A model generated the notes under the pieces. The model worked only from the letters and a program-made list of their open reading frames with translations, had not been told where the DNA came from and did not search any database. From an uncultured Actinomycetes bacterium (GTDB lineage Bacteria > Actinomycetota > Actinomycetes > Nanopelagicales > Nanopelagicaceae): 5,618 nt of DNA. The translations under genes and the position numbers were made by a program. The DNA lies in the NCBI GenBank assembly GCA_903932705.1, contig CAIZHC010000168.1, positions 1 to 5,618 on the forward strand. Reading direction: 5' to 3'. Within the stretch, counting starts at the first letter, position 1. Every line of letters starts with the position of its first letter. This document shows positions 1 to 5,618 of this stretch, in pieces.

Positions 1-912
1 GGTGGCTCCACCATCTTCAAAGACATGACCCTGCTCTTTCAGGCGATCTAAACAATGCTTGAAGAAATCATTTTCATAAAGTGATTTCTCTGAAAACCAA
101 ATATCAAAATTGGTACGAAAGTTTGCAAGCACTCTCTGTTGATCAGCGAGTTGGAGCGCATATCCGGCATCTCGAAATGCATCAAAACTTTGCGCCTCTG
201 GAAGTTCTAAAAACTCTGGATGATCGGCTTTGATCTGTGCAGCTAAATCAATGATGTACTCGCCGTGATATCCATCTTCAGGAACTGATAAACCTTGTGC
301 AGCGGCACGAATGGATGCGCCAAATAACTCCATCTGATTTCCGCGATCATTGATGTAGAACTCTCTAGTGACCTTCGCTCCCGCTGCCGAGAGAACTCTT
401 CCCAGGGCGTCACCAACAGCCGCCCACCGTGTGTGCCCCAAATGAAGAGGTCCGGTTGGGTTAGCGCTAATGAATTCAAGGTTGATGGATTTGCCGGCAA
501 GGGCGCTGCCATGTCCGTACTTCTCGCCCTCACTCAGGATTGCAGCGATGATGCTGCCCTGTCCTGCTCTGGCCAGGGTGATGTTGAGAAACCCCGGTCC
601 CGCGATATCTATGGCCGAGATGGATCCCTTAATTTCAATATCAGCTAATAGATATGTGCGAAGCAGTTCAGCGACTACGCGTGGATTCATACCTGCAGGC
701 TTAGCCAGCGCTAGGGCAACCGAGGTTGCATAATCCCCGTGGTCACGATTCTTTGGACGCTCGAGCGAGATGTGATCTGGAAGGGTTAAATCTGATGGAA
801 GCTCTTCAGCGGCGAGAGCTAACGCCAGGGCGCGAAGAATCGCAGAACTAACCTGCTCGCTGATAGGAGCAGCTTGTTCGCCTCGTGAATTATTTGCTTC
901 CGCGGTATCCAT
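1..912 (-). CDS. argS: Arginyl-tRNA synthetase, N-terminal part (cut by window edge)
   Basis: Cytoplasmic class Ia aminoacyl-tRNA synthetase that charges tRNA-Arg with arginine using ATP. Reading from the ATG at 912 leftwards gives 304 codons with no stop, running off the window at position 1; full-length ArgS is usually about 550-590 residues, so roughly the first half is present. Residues 1 to about 115 fit the ArgS N-terminal tRNA-recognition (Add1) domain, including RPKNRDHGDYAT near residues 52-63. The catalytic domain follows, with SANPTGPLHLGHTRWAAVGD around 149-168; HLGH at 157-160 is the class I HIGH signature, and FYINDRGNQ lies shortly after. The segment reading LKEQGHVFEDGGAT at the edge is also typical of ArgS. 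The second ATP-binding (KMSK-type) region would lie outside the window. I see no Shine-Dalgarno sequence before the ATG, so the mRNA may be leaderless. The identification rests on remembered family motifs and is firm. Confidence 0.97.
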   Translation of the reverse strand, partial: MDTAEANNSRGEQAAPISEQVSSAILRALALALAAEELPSDLTLPDHISLERPKNRDHGDYATSVALALAKPAGMNPRVVAELLRTYLLADIEIKGSISAIDIAGPGFLNITLARAGQGSIIAAILSEGEKYGHGSALAGKSINLEFISANPTGPLHLGHTRWAAVGDALGRVLSAAGAKVTREFYINDRGNQMELFGASIRAAAQGLSVPEDGYHGEYIIDLAAQIKADHPEFLELPEAQSFDAFRDAGYALQLADQQRVLANFRTNFDIWFSEKSLYENDFFKHCLDRLKEQGHVFEDGGAT

Positions 913-920
913 GTTGGGCA

Positions 921-950
921 AGGGTAGCGTTTTGAGAGTTCAGGGTTAAA
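921..950 (-). promoter_or_regulatory. argS: Candidate argS promoter, possibly leaderless
   Basis: On the minus strand, TTTAAC (945-950) and TACCCT (921-926) are separated by 18 bp. Each is only a partial match to the sigma-70-type consensus. The TACCCT box ends 8 nt before the ATG at 912, so transcription could begin at or beside the start codon. This agrees with the lack of a ribosome binding site, and leaderless mRNAs are common in actinobacteria. The boxes are short and degenerate, so this is tentative. Confidence 0.3.
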
Positions 951-1083
951 TCGCAGATTATTTATATGAAAAATTAGGAAAGGTGCGTTATCAAACTGTT
1001 ATGAGGAATGTCCGATTTGTCGCATCCTAACTATCGGAAAAAAATCCCTTTTCGGCTACTTTGCTACCACCGAGTACTACCCA

Positions 1084-1104
1084 TGGTCAAAGCAGGTTTG
1101 ACCA
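1084..1104. promoter_or_regulatory. Palindromic operator candidate upstream of the importer genes
   Basis: TGGTCAAA, five bases (GCAGG), then TTTGACCA form an inverted repeat with perfect 8-bp arms, ending 33 bp before the binding-protein start codon. Length and symmetry suit a dimeric helix-turn-helix repressor or activator, for example of the ROK (XylR-like) or LacI class that often controls pentose genes. I cannot assign the family from the site alone. Weaker outer arms GAGTAC (1072-1077) and GTACTC (1106-1111) flank it off-centre. No regulator gene is in the window. Confidence 0.6.
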
Positions 1105-1137
1105 CGTACTCAAAACCTTCGAAAGGTATACCAACAG

Positions 1138-2208
1138 ATGACAAATCGTCGTTTAGCGGCAGCAGTTGCAGCAGTGTCACTAGCACTCACTGGTTTCGTT
1201 GCAACAACAACTGTTCACGCAGCAGGTCCACAAATTGGAGTCATCCTTCCTGACTCTGCATCATCTCCTCGTTGGGAGACAGATGATCGTCCACTACTCG
1301 CAGCTGCATTCAAAGCTGCTGGTGTTACTTATGACATTCAAAACGCTCTTGGAGACAAGACAAAGTTTGCAACAATCGCACAAGCAATGCTTACAGAGGG
1401 TGTAAAGGTTCTCGTTCTCGTTAACCTCGATTCTCCATCAGCAGCTGCTGTTGAAGCTTCTGCAAAGAAGCAAGGCGTTGCAACAATCGACTACGACCGC
1501 CTAACACTTGGTGGATCTGCTAACTACTACGTTTCATTCGACAACGTAGGTGTTGGAGTTCTACAAGGTAAGGGAATCGTTGCTTGCCTCAAGGCACACA
1601 AGGTTGCAAAGCCACGTGTTGTTTACTTGAACGGTGCTCCAACAGATAACAACGCAACTCTCTTCAAGCAGGGTTACGCTTCAATCGTTGGTCCTTACCT
1701 CAAGGCAACCGGTGGAACACTCGTTGATGACAAGTCTGTTGCTAACTGGGATAACACTCTCGGCGGAACAATCTTCGAACAACAGCTCACAAAGGCAGGC
1801 GGAAAGCTTGACGCTGTAGTTTCAGCTAACGAAGGCCTTGGCCTTGCAGCTGTTGCTGTTCTTAAGAAGAACAACCTCAACGGAAAGACTTGCGTATCAG
1901 GACAAGATGCATCTCCTGCTGGACTTGCAGCAATCTTGACTGGTGACCTTTCAAACACCGTTTACAAGCCAATCTCACAAGAAGCTAATGGCGCTGCAGC
2001 ACTTGCAATTTCATTGGTTAAGGGAACAGCTGCTAAGACAAACGGAACCGTCAAGGACGGAACACGCGTTGTTAAGTCAGTACTTTTGATCCCAACAACA
2101 ATCACCAAGAAGAATGTCGAAGTAACTGTTACAGACAAGTTCCGTACAGCGAAAGAAATTTGCGACATCGCTGGTGCAGCAGCTTGTGCAGCTAACGGCG
2201 TTAAGTAA
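1138..2208 (+). CDS. xylF: Xylose-type ABC transporter, extracellular sugar-binding protein
   Basis: Periplasmic-binding-protein-like subunit (type I fold, CUT2 group) that captures sugar outside the membrane and delivers it to the permease; 356 residues. Residues 1-28 form a signal peptide: MTNRR, a hydrophobic core, and a V-H-A signal peptidase I type site before A29. No cysteine lies near it, so there is no lipobox. Motifs shared with E. coli XylF as I recall it include RW at 45-46, YDR at 119-121, YVSFDN at 131-136, TDNNATLF at 169-176, W204, N231 in VSAN, SGQD at 254-257 and VYKPI at 275-279; several are sugar contacts in that family. C342 and C350 near the C-terminus could pair. The start has GAAAGG 11 nt upstream. 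Lysine is AAG in 26 of 28 codons and GCG is rare, suggesting high expression. An intrinsic terminator follows at once. Xylose specificity is inferred from similarity and nearby xylA; another pentose is possible. Confidence 0.9.
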   Translation: MTNRRLAAAVAAVSLALTGFVATTTVHAAGPQIGVILPDSASSPRWETDDRPLLAAAFKAAGVTYDIQNALGDKTKFATIAQAMLTEGVKVLVLVNLDSPSAAAVEASAKKQGVATIDYDRLTLGGSANYYVSFDNVGVGVLQGKGIVACLKAHKVAKPRVVYLNGAPTDNNATLFKQGYASIVGPYLKATGGTLVDDKSVANWDNTLGGTIFEQQLTKAGGKLDAVVSANEGLGLAAVAVLKKNNLNGKTCVSGQDASPAGLAAILTGDLSNTVYKPISQEANGAAALAISLVKGTAAKTNGTVKDGTRVVKSVLLIPTTITKKNVEVTVTDKFRTAKEICDIAGAAACAANGVK

Positions 2209-2253
2209 GGTTCACACCTCTTAAGCAGTTAGTTTCAAGCAGCAAATAGTGTG

Positions 2254-2292
2254 AAACTAGGCCGGAGACACAGTCTCCGGCCTAGTTTTTTT
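2254..2292 (+). terminator. Strong intrinsic terminator between binding-protein and ATPase genes
   Basis: A 16-bp perfect stem (arms 2254-2269 and 2273-2288, with a GGCCGGAGAC core) closes an ACA triloop and runs into seven T residues at 2286-2292. It lies 45 nt after the binding-protein stop codon, on the transcript that would have to continue into the ATPase gene. It probably ends most transcripts, so the downstream membrane components depend on read-through or on an internal promoter. It may also protect the 3' end of the binding-protein mRNA. Confidence 0.93.
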
Positions 2293-2340
2293 AGTTATAG
2301 TGGCGCAATAGAAGTTACGCGCATTCCCAGTTTCATCGAC

Positions 2341-2345
2341 AGGAG
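2341..2345 (+). promoter_or_regulatory. Ribosome binding site fixing the GTG start of the ATPase gene
   Basis: AGGAG sits 6 nt before the GTG at 2352-2354. This good Shine-Dalgarno match supports the GTG start, and the protein it opens (MSEPILSLRG) begins exactly where ABC ATPase domains normally do. Confidence 0.85.
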
Positions 2346-2351
2346 TATCAA

Positions 2352-3110
2352 GTGAGCGAACCAATTCTTTCACTGCGAGGCATTAATAAATCATTCGGCC
2401 CCGTCCACGTTTTGAAGCATGTGAACTTCGATGCATATGCCGGAAAGGTAACCGCCCTTGTTGGCGACAACGGCGCGGGTAAGAGCACGCTCATCAAATG
2501 TATAGCGGGTATCTACACCGCAGAGTCTGGTGACATCTTCTTTGAAGGTAAGAAGGTCGAAATCCATGGACCGCGCGATTCCACAGACCTTGGAATCGAA
2601 GTTGTGTATCAAGATCTTGCACTCTGTGACAACCTCGACATTGTTCAAAATATGTTTCTTGGCCGTGAAGAACGCAGTGGCGTAGTTCTCAATGAGACAC
2701 ATATGGAGTCCTTGGCCGCAAAAACTCTCGATGGTCTTTCAGTACGAACTGTGAAATCCATCCGTCAAACTGTTTCATCTCTCTCGGGCGGACAACGTCA
2801 AACGGTTGCAATCGCTCGCGCGGTACTGTGGAACTCCAAGGTAGTTATCTTGGATGAACCAACCGCTGCACTTGGTGTAGCTCAGACCGAACAGGTTCTT
2901 AAATTGGTTCGTCGCCTAGCTGACAATGGTCTGGCTGTAATTCTTATTAGCCACAATCTCAACGATGTCTTTGAAGTAGCTGACTACATTGCGCCTCTCT
3001 ACCTTGGCACAATGGCAGCACAAGTCGAATCGAAAGATGTGAAGGCAAGCCAAGTTGTTGAATTGATAACCACCGGAAAATCTGAGGGAATTGTGGGATC
3101 CAACGTATGA
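2352..3110 (+). CDS. xylG: Xylose-type ABC transporter, single-domain ATP-binding protein
   Basis: Cytoplasmic ATPase subunit that powers sugar import; 252 residues with one complete nucleotide-binding domain. Walker A is GDNGAGKST (38-46), the Q-loop glutamine is Q87 in VVYQD, the signature is LSGGQ (144-148), Walker B is VVILDEP (164-170) with catalytic E169, and the switch histidine is H201 in ISHN. All key residues are intact. E. coli XylG, RbsA and AraG carry two such domains in about 500 residues, so this is the short FrcA-like form that would work as a homodimer. This is not a truncation: the C-terminus ends in a 4-bp ATGA overlap with the permease gene, so translation is probably coupled. 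The start is GTG with AGGAG 6 nt upstream. A strong terminator separates it from the binding-protein gene; TATAGT at 2296-2301 resembles a -10 box but has no recognisable -35 partner. Substrate assignment comes from context. Confidence 0.92.
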   Translation: MSEPILSLRGINKSFGPVHVLKHVNFDAYAGKVTALVGDNGAGKSTLIKCIAGIYTAESGDIFFEGKKVEIHGPRDSTDLGIEVVYQDLALCDNLDIVQNMFLGREERSGVVLNETHMESLAAKTLDGLSVRTVKSIRQTVSSLSGGQRQTVAIARAVLWNSKVVILDEPTAALGVAQTEQVLKLVRRLADNGLAVILISHNLNDVFEVADYIAPLYLGTMAAQVESKDVKASQVVELITTGKSEGIVGSNV

Positions 3111-4342
3111 GCGTAAACACAGATAATCTTGCAAACCAAGAGGTCACACTCAAGAGCGTTCTATCTGACTATGTTTCAAAACTTAAGGCGGGCGATATCG
3201 GCGCGCTCCCAGCATTCCTAGGACTTATCTCTCTCGGTTTGGTTTTTACATTTTCATCTCAATTCTTCTTAACAGCAAGAAATATGGCGAACCTACTCAC
3301 CCAGGCGGCGCCGGTAATTGTTATTGCTATGGGATTGGTCTTTGTACTTCTTCTCGGAGAAATTGACCTCTCAGCTGGTTTCGCATCTGGCGTATGCGGA
3401 GCAACAATGGTTCTTCTGATCAATGATCACAAGTTCCCTTGGTACTTAGCTCTCTTCGTGAGCATCTTGGTCGGAGTTGGACTCGGCTGGCTGATGGGAA
3501 TCCTGGTCGCAAGACTTCGTATTCCATCATTCGTCGTAACACTCTCTGCCTTCTTGGCCTTCCAAGGAATTCTTCTCTTGATGGCGGGAAATGGCGGAAC
3601 GATTCTGCTCCAGGATCGCTTTATTATCGCCGTTGAGAATAACAATCTCACACCAATAGCAAGCTGGTTCTTCTCGTTGATTGGCCTAGCAATCTATGTG
3701 GGTCTTGGACTCAATCGCATCTTGCATCGCCGCCGCAAGAATTTGAAATCAGAACTTTTCAAAGTCTGGCTCGCTAAAAATATAAGCTTGGTTGCTATTG
3801 GAATTGGTACCACTTATGTTCTCAACCAACAGCGTGGAAATCCACCCAACAGCAGCATCAAGGGCATGCCCATCGTGGTTCCAGTTCTCTTGGCGCTCTT
3901 GGTTGTCGGCTCATTTGTTCTTAACAAGACAGTGTTCGGTCGCCACCTTTATGCCGTTGGCGGCAACGCAGAAGCAGCGCGTCGTTCAGGTATCAACGTA
4001 CGTCGCGTACGCACAACAGCGTTCATGATCTGTACTGGTCTTGCTGCCATCGCTGGAATGCTCTTTGCCTCGATCTCTAACTCAATCTCCCCTACCACTG
4101 GTGGCGGAACCACACTGCTCTACGCAGTAGGCGCTGCAGTTATTGGTGGAACATCGCTCTTCGGAGGTAAGGGAAAATTGCGCGATGCCATTCTTGGTGG
4201 CCTAGTAGTCGCAATCATCAACAACGGTATGGGTCTCTTGGGCTTTAGCTCAGGAACTCAATACTTAGTAACTGGTGGCGTGCTTTTGATCTCTGCATCT
4301 GTTGATGCGATCTCTCGCAAGGGTGCAAATATCGCTAATTAA
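3107..4342 (+). CDS. xylH: Xylose-type ABC transporter, permease
   Basis: Integral membrane subunit forming the sugar channel, presumably as a homodimer with the ATPase; 411 residues, close to E. coli XylH (about 393). Hydrophobic segments are visible near residues 33-55, 65-83, 90-104, 112-135, 141-160, 184-202, 225-239, 254-272, 304-322, 336-351 and 361-398. Family motifs include GEIDLSAG (84-91), where the permease family typically has GxIDLSVG, the cytoplasmic ATPase-contact loop GGNAEAARRSGI (285-296), and AVIGGTSLFGGKG (344-356). The basic stretch HRRRKNLKS (207-215) followed by a long linker up to about 255 fits the XylH subfamily, which is longer here than the ribose-type RbsC. The ATG overlaps the ATPase stop codon as ATGA, implying coupled translation at a fixed ratio. 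The gene ends 9 bp before a bidirectional terminator shared with xylA. Confidence 0.93.
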   Translation: MSVNTDNLANQEVTLKSVLSDYVSKLKAGDIGALPAFLGLISLGLVFTFSSQFFLTARNMANLLTQAAPVIVIAMGLVFVLLLGEIDLSAGFASGVCGATMVLLINDHKFPWYLALFVSILVGVGLGWLMGILVARLRIPSFVVTLSAFLAFQGILLLMAGNGGTILLQDRFIIAVENNNLTPIASWFFSLIGLAIYVGLGLNRILHRRRKNLKSELFKVWLAKNISLVAIGIGTTYVLNQQRGNPPNSSIKGMPIVVPVLLALLVVGSFVLNKTVFGRHLYAVGGNAEAARRSGINVRRVRTTAFMICTGLAAIAGMLFASISNSISPTTGGGTTLLYAVGAAVIGGTSLFGGKGKLRDAILGGLVVAIINNGMGLLGFSSGTQYLVTGGVLLISASVDAISRKGANIAN

Positions 4343-4351
4343 TTACCCATG

Positions 4352-4387
4352 AAAAAAGGCGCCTTCTATATAGAAGGCGCCTTTTTT
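4352..4387. terminator. Bidirectional intrinsic terminator between the permease gene and xylA
   Basis: A perfect 36-bp palindrome: six A, GGCGCCTTCT, ATAT at the centre, AGAAGGCGCC, six T. Each strand gives a GC-rich hairpin followed by a U run, so it can end both the rightward permease transcript (stop at 4342) and the leftward xylA transcript (stop at 4400). Confidence 0.95.
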
Positions 4388-4399
4388 ATTTGATTCTAA

Positions 4400-5557
4400 T
4401 TACGCCTTGATTCCCATCAAGTGTTCGATTGCAAGCTGATCAATCTTCTCGTATCCGTAACCACGAGCACCGGCGAGTTCAACATCAAATGATGCATCTG
4501 CAAGATCGCTCCAAGATTCACCTGTAGCAAGCGTTGGAACTTCAAGTTGATCGATACGTGATTCCTTCATTGCATCTATCACGCGAGGGTCGTTGCGGAA
4601 CGCGAGCGCACGCTCCTTGAGAGCGAGATAGGTGCGCATATTGGCACTTGCAGACTCCCACACGCCTGCGTCATCTTCGGTACGAGCTGGCTTGTAATCA
4701 AAGTGCTTCGGACCTTGATAGTTATAGCGTTCGAGTAGATCAACCAGGAAGAATGCTGACTTGAGATCTCCATGACCGAATACGAGATCTTGATCGTACT
4801 TAGGACCATGTTGACCATTGAGATCAATGTGGAACAACTTTCCCTGCCAGAGAGCTTGAGCGATTCCGTGAACAAAGTTAAGTCCAGCCATCTGCTCATG
4901 TCCGACCTCTGGATTTACGCCAACCATCTCTGGGTTATCCAAGGTGCTGATGAAAGCGAGAGCATGGCCGATTGTTGGAAGGAAGATATCTCCACGAGGC
5001 TCATTTGGCTTTGGCTCTATCGCAAATTTAATGTCATAGCCCTTATCTTTGACATACCCGCCCAAAATATTGAAGCCTTCGCGATAACGCTCAAGGGCAA
5101 CATAGGCATCCTTCGCCCCATCAGATTCAGCGCCCTCACGGCCACCCCAACAGACATAAATTTGTGCGCCAAGTTCTGCAGCTAAATCAATATTGCGCAT
5201 GGCCTTAGCGAGTGCGAAGCGACGAATGTCGCGATCATTTGAGGTCAGAGCGCCATCCTTAAAGACAGGGTGGCTAAATAGGTTTGTCGTAGCCATTGGG
5301 ACCTTCATGCCGGTCTCTTCCAGAGCCTTCTTGAAACGGTGGATATGGCCATTTCTCGAGGCCTCATCGCTACCGAAAGGAATCAAATCATCATCATGGA
5401 AGGTAACTCCATATGCTCCGCGAGCCGCCAATTCATTTACAGAGCGAACTGGGTCAAGCGGTGCGCGGGTGGCGTCACCGAAGGGGTCACGAGCCTGCCA
5501 ACCCACGGTCCATAGACCAAAGGTGAACTTATCGGCTGGGGTTGGGGTTAAAGACAT
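4400..5557 (-). CDS. xylA: Xylose isomerase (class I, actinobacterial type)
   Basis: Cytoplasmic TIM-barrel enzyme that converts D-xylose to D-xylulose (and D-glucose to D-fructose in vitro) with two divalent metal ions; works as a tetramer. I start it at the ATG at 5557, giving 385 residues, because AAGAGGAG lies 6 nt upstream; the in-frame TTG at 5575 overlaps that ribosome binding site. With this start, all key residues fall at the numbers known for Streptomyces enzymes: H54 and D57 (FHDDD), W16, F94, W137, E181 and K183 (EPKP), E217, H220, D245, D255, D257 and D287. F26, which reaches into the neighbouring subunit's active site, is in DPFGDAT. It is convergent with the importer genes, supplying the next step for imported xylose. 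xylB is not seen; it could lie beyond the right edge. The enzyme is complete and looks functional. Confidence 0.98.
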   Translation of the reverse strand: MSLTPTPADKFTFGLWTVGWQARDPFGDATRAPLDPVRSVNELAARGAYGVTFHDDDLIPFGSDEASRNGHIHRFKKALEETGMKVPMATTNLFSHPVFKDGALTSNDRDIRRFALAKAMRNIDLAAELGAQIYVCWGGREGAESDGAKDAYVALERYREGFNILGGYVKDKGYDIKFAIEPKPNEPRGDIFLPTIGHALAFISTLDNPEMVGVNPEVGHEQMAGLNFVHGIAQALWQGKLFHIDLNGQHGPKYDQDLVFGHGDLKSAFFLVDLLERYNYQGPKHFDYKPARTEDDAGVWESASANMRTYLALKERALAFRNDPRVIDAMKESRIDQLEVPTLATGESWSDLADASFDVELAGARGYGYEKIDQLAIEHLMGIKA

Positions 5558-5563
5558 TTCTAG

Positions 5564-5571
5564 CTCCTCTT
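5564..5571 (-). promoter_or_regulatory. Ribosome binding site deciding the xylA start
   Basis: On the minus strand AAGAGGAG is followed by CTAGAA and then the ATG at 5557, an ideal 6-nt spacing. Starting at the upstream in-frame TTG (5575) would put this site inside the coding sequence and add six residues (MKEELE) not seen in the family. Confidence 0.9.
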
Positions 5572-5618
5572 TCAATTCTTGGAGATTGCTCGGTGCGCGA
5601 TCAGGTGCGGAACCTACA
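5572..5618 (-). other. Partial xylA upstream region
   Basis: Only 47 bases upstream of the xylA ribosome binding site are present, so its promoter is mostly or wholly outside the window. On the plus strand GGTGCG occurs twice 12 bp apart (5592-5597 and 5604-5609). On the minus strand, the frame starting at 5618 stops with TGA within six codons, so this could hold the tail of an upstream gene, but too little is visible to say. The TGGTCAAA palindrome seen before the importer genes does not recur here. Confidence 0.4.

Larger units (their letters stand above)
913..1137. other. Divergent intergenic region between argS and the xylose importer
   Basis: This 225-bp non-coding stretch must carry the argS promoter (left end, minus strand) and the importer promoter (plus strand). 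It contains an inverted repeat TCCGAT (1011-1016) / ATCGGA (1033-1038) followed by seven A residues, and the strong palindrome at 1084-1104 with outer arms GAGTAC (1072-1077) and GTACTC (1106-1111). I found no convincing consensus promoter for the plus strand. A weak option is TGGTCA (1084-1089), 17 bp, TACTCA (1107-1112), which would place the palindrome directly over the promoter. The binding-protein gene has GAAAGG at 1121-1126 as its likely ribosome binding site. No open frame here looks like a gene. Confidence 0.7.

Noticed and set aside
433..733. Two plus-strand open frames of 71 and 87 codons
   Set aside because: They lie opposite the highly conserved HLGH region of argS, and their products have no recognisable features; they are shadows of argS.
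1011..1045. TCCGAT/ATCGGA hairpin as a transcription terminator
   Set aside because: The stem is only 6 bp with a 16-nt loop and is followed by A, not T, on the plus strand; on the minus strand the T run precedes the hairpin.
1098..1132. TTGACC (1098-1103) with TATACC (1127-1132) as the importer promoter
   Set aside because: The spacing is 23 bp, too long for a standard promoter, and TTGACC is already explained as the right arm of the palindrome.
1008..1253. 81-codon plus-strand frame running from the intergenic region into the binding-protein gene
   Set aside because: It overlaps the operator palindrome and the signal-peptide coding region in another frame, has a low-complexity Ser/Cys-rich product and no convincing gene character.
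2296..2301. TATAGT as -10 box of a separate promoter for the ATPase gene
   Set aside because: The -10 match is good, but the 16-18 bp upstream position falls inside the terminator arm with no -35-like sequence; not strong enough to list as a promoter.
4772..5185. 137-codon plus-strand frame opposite xylA
   Set aside because: It is antisense to the conserved active-site region of xylA, whose reading is certain; its product shows no known motif.
1..5618. CRISPR array, insertion sequence, tRNA or rRNA genes
   Set aside because: I saw no regularly spaced repeats, transposase-like frames, terminal repeats or tRNA-like cloverleaf sequences in either strand.

Overview
The window looks like a chromosomal segment of a low-to-moderate-GC actinobacterium. 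The best matches from memory are actinobacterial: the arginyl-tRNA synthetase HLGH region, a xylose isomerase that aligns residue-for-residue with the Streptomyces numbering, and a single-domain sugar ATPase. The modest GC content would suit a streamlined freshwater lineage such as Nanopelagicales (acI). That lineage assignment is inference and was not tested.

Layout: positions 1-912 (minus) hold the N-terminal 304 codons of argS, cut by the window edge. Positions 913-1137 are a divergent intergenic region containing a 21-bp perfect-arm palindrome (1084-1104), which is the best operator candidate in the window. Positions 1138-4342 (plus) encode a xylose-type (CUT2/XylFGH-like) ABC importer: a secreted sugar-binding protein, a single-domain ATPase and a permease. 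ATPase and permease overlap by 4 bp. A strong intrinsic terminator lies between the binding-protein gene and the ATPase gene, and is probably how the binding protein is made in excess. A perfect 36-bp palindrome (4352-4387) acts as a shared terminator between the permease gene and the convergent xylA (5557-4400, minus), a complete xylose isomerase. The last 43 bases are upstream of xylA and hold no gene that I can identify.

How the genes work together: the binding protein captures a pentose, most likely D-xylose, outside the membrane. The XylH-like permease with an ATPase homodimer imports it, and XylA isomerises it to D-xylulose. Xylulokinase (xylB) and a dedicated regulator are not in the window. 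argS is an unrelated housekeeping neighbour.

The gene content is a known pathway and I do not see an undescribed enzymatic system. The points worth a second look are mostly regulatory: the nested palindrome upstream of the importer, the internal terminator with competing stems, and a binding protein without a lipobox in what seems to be a monoderm bacterium.
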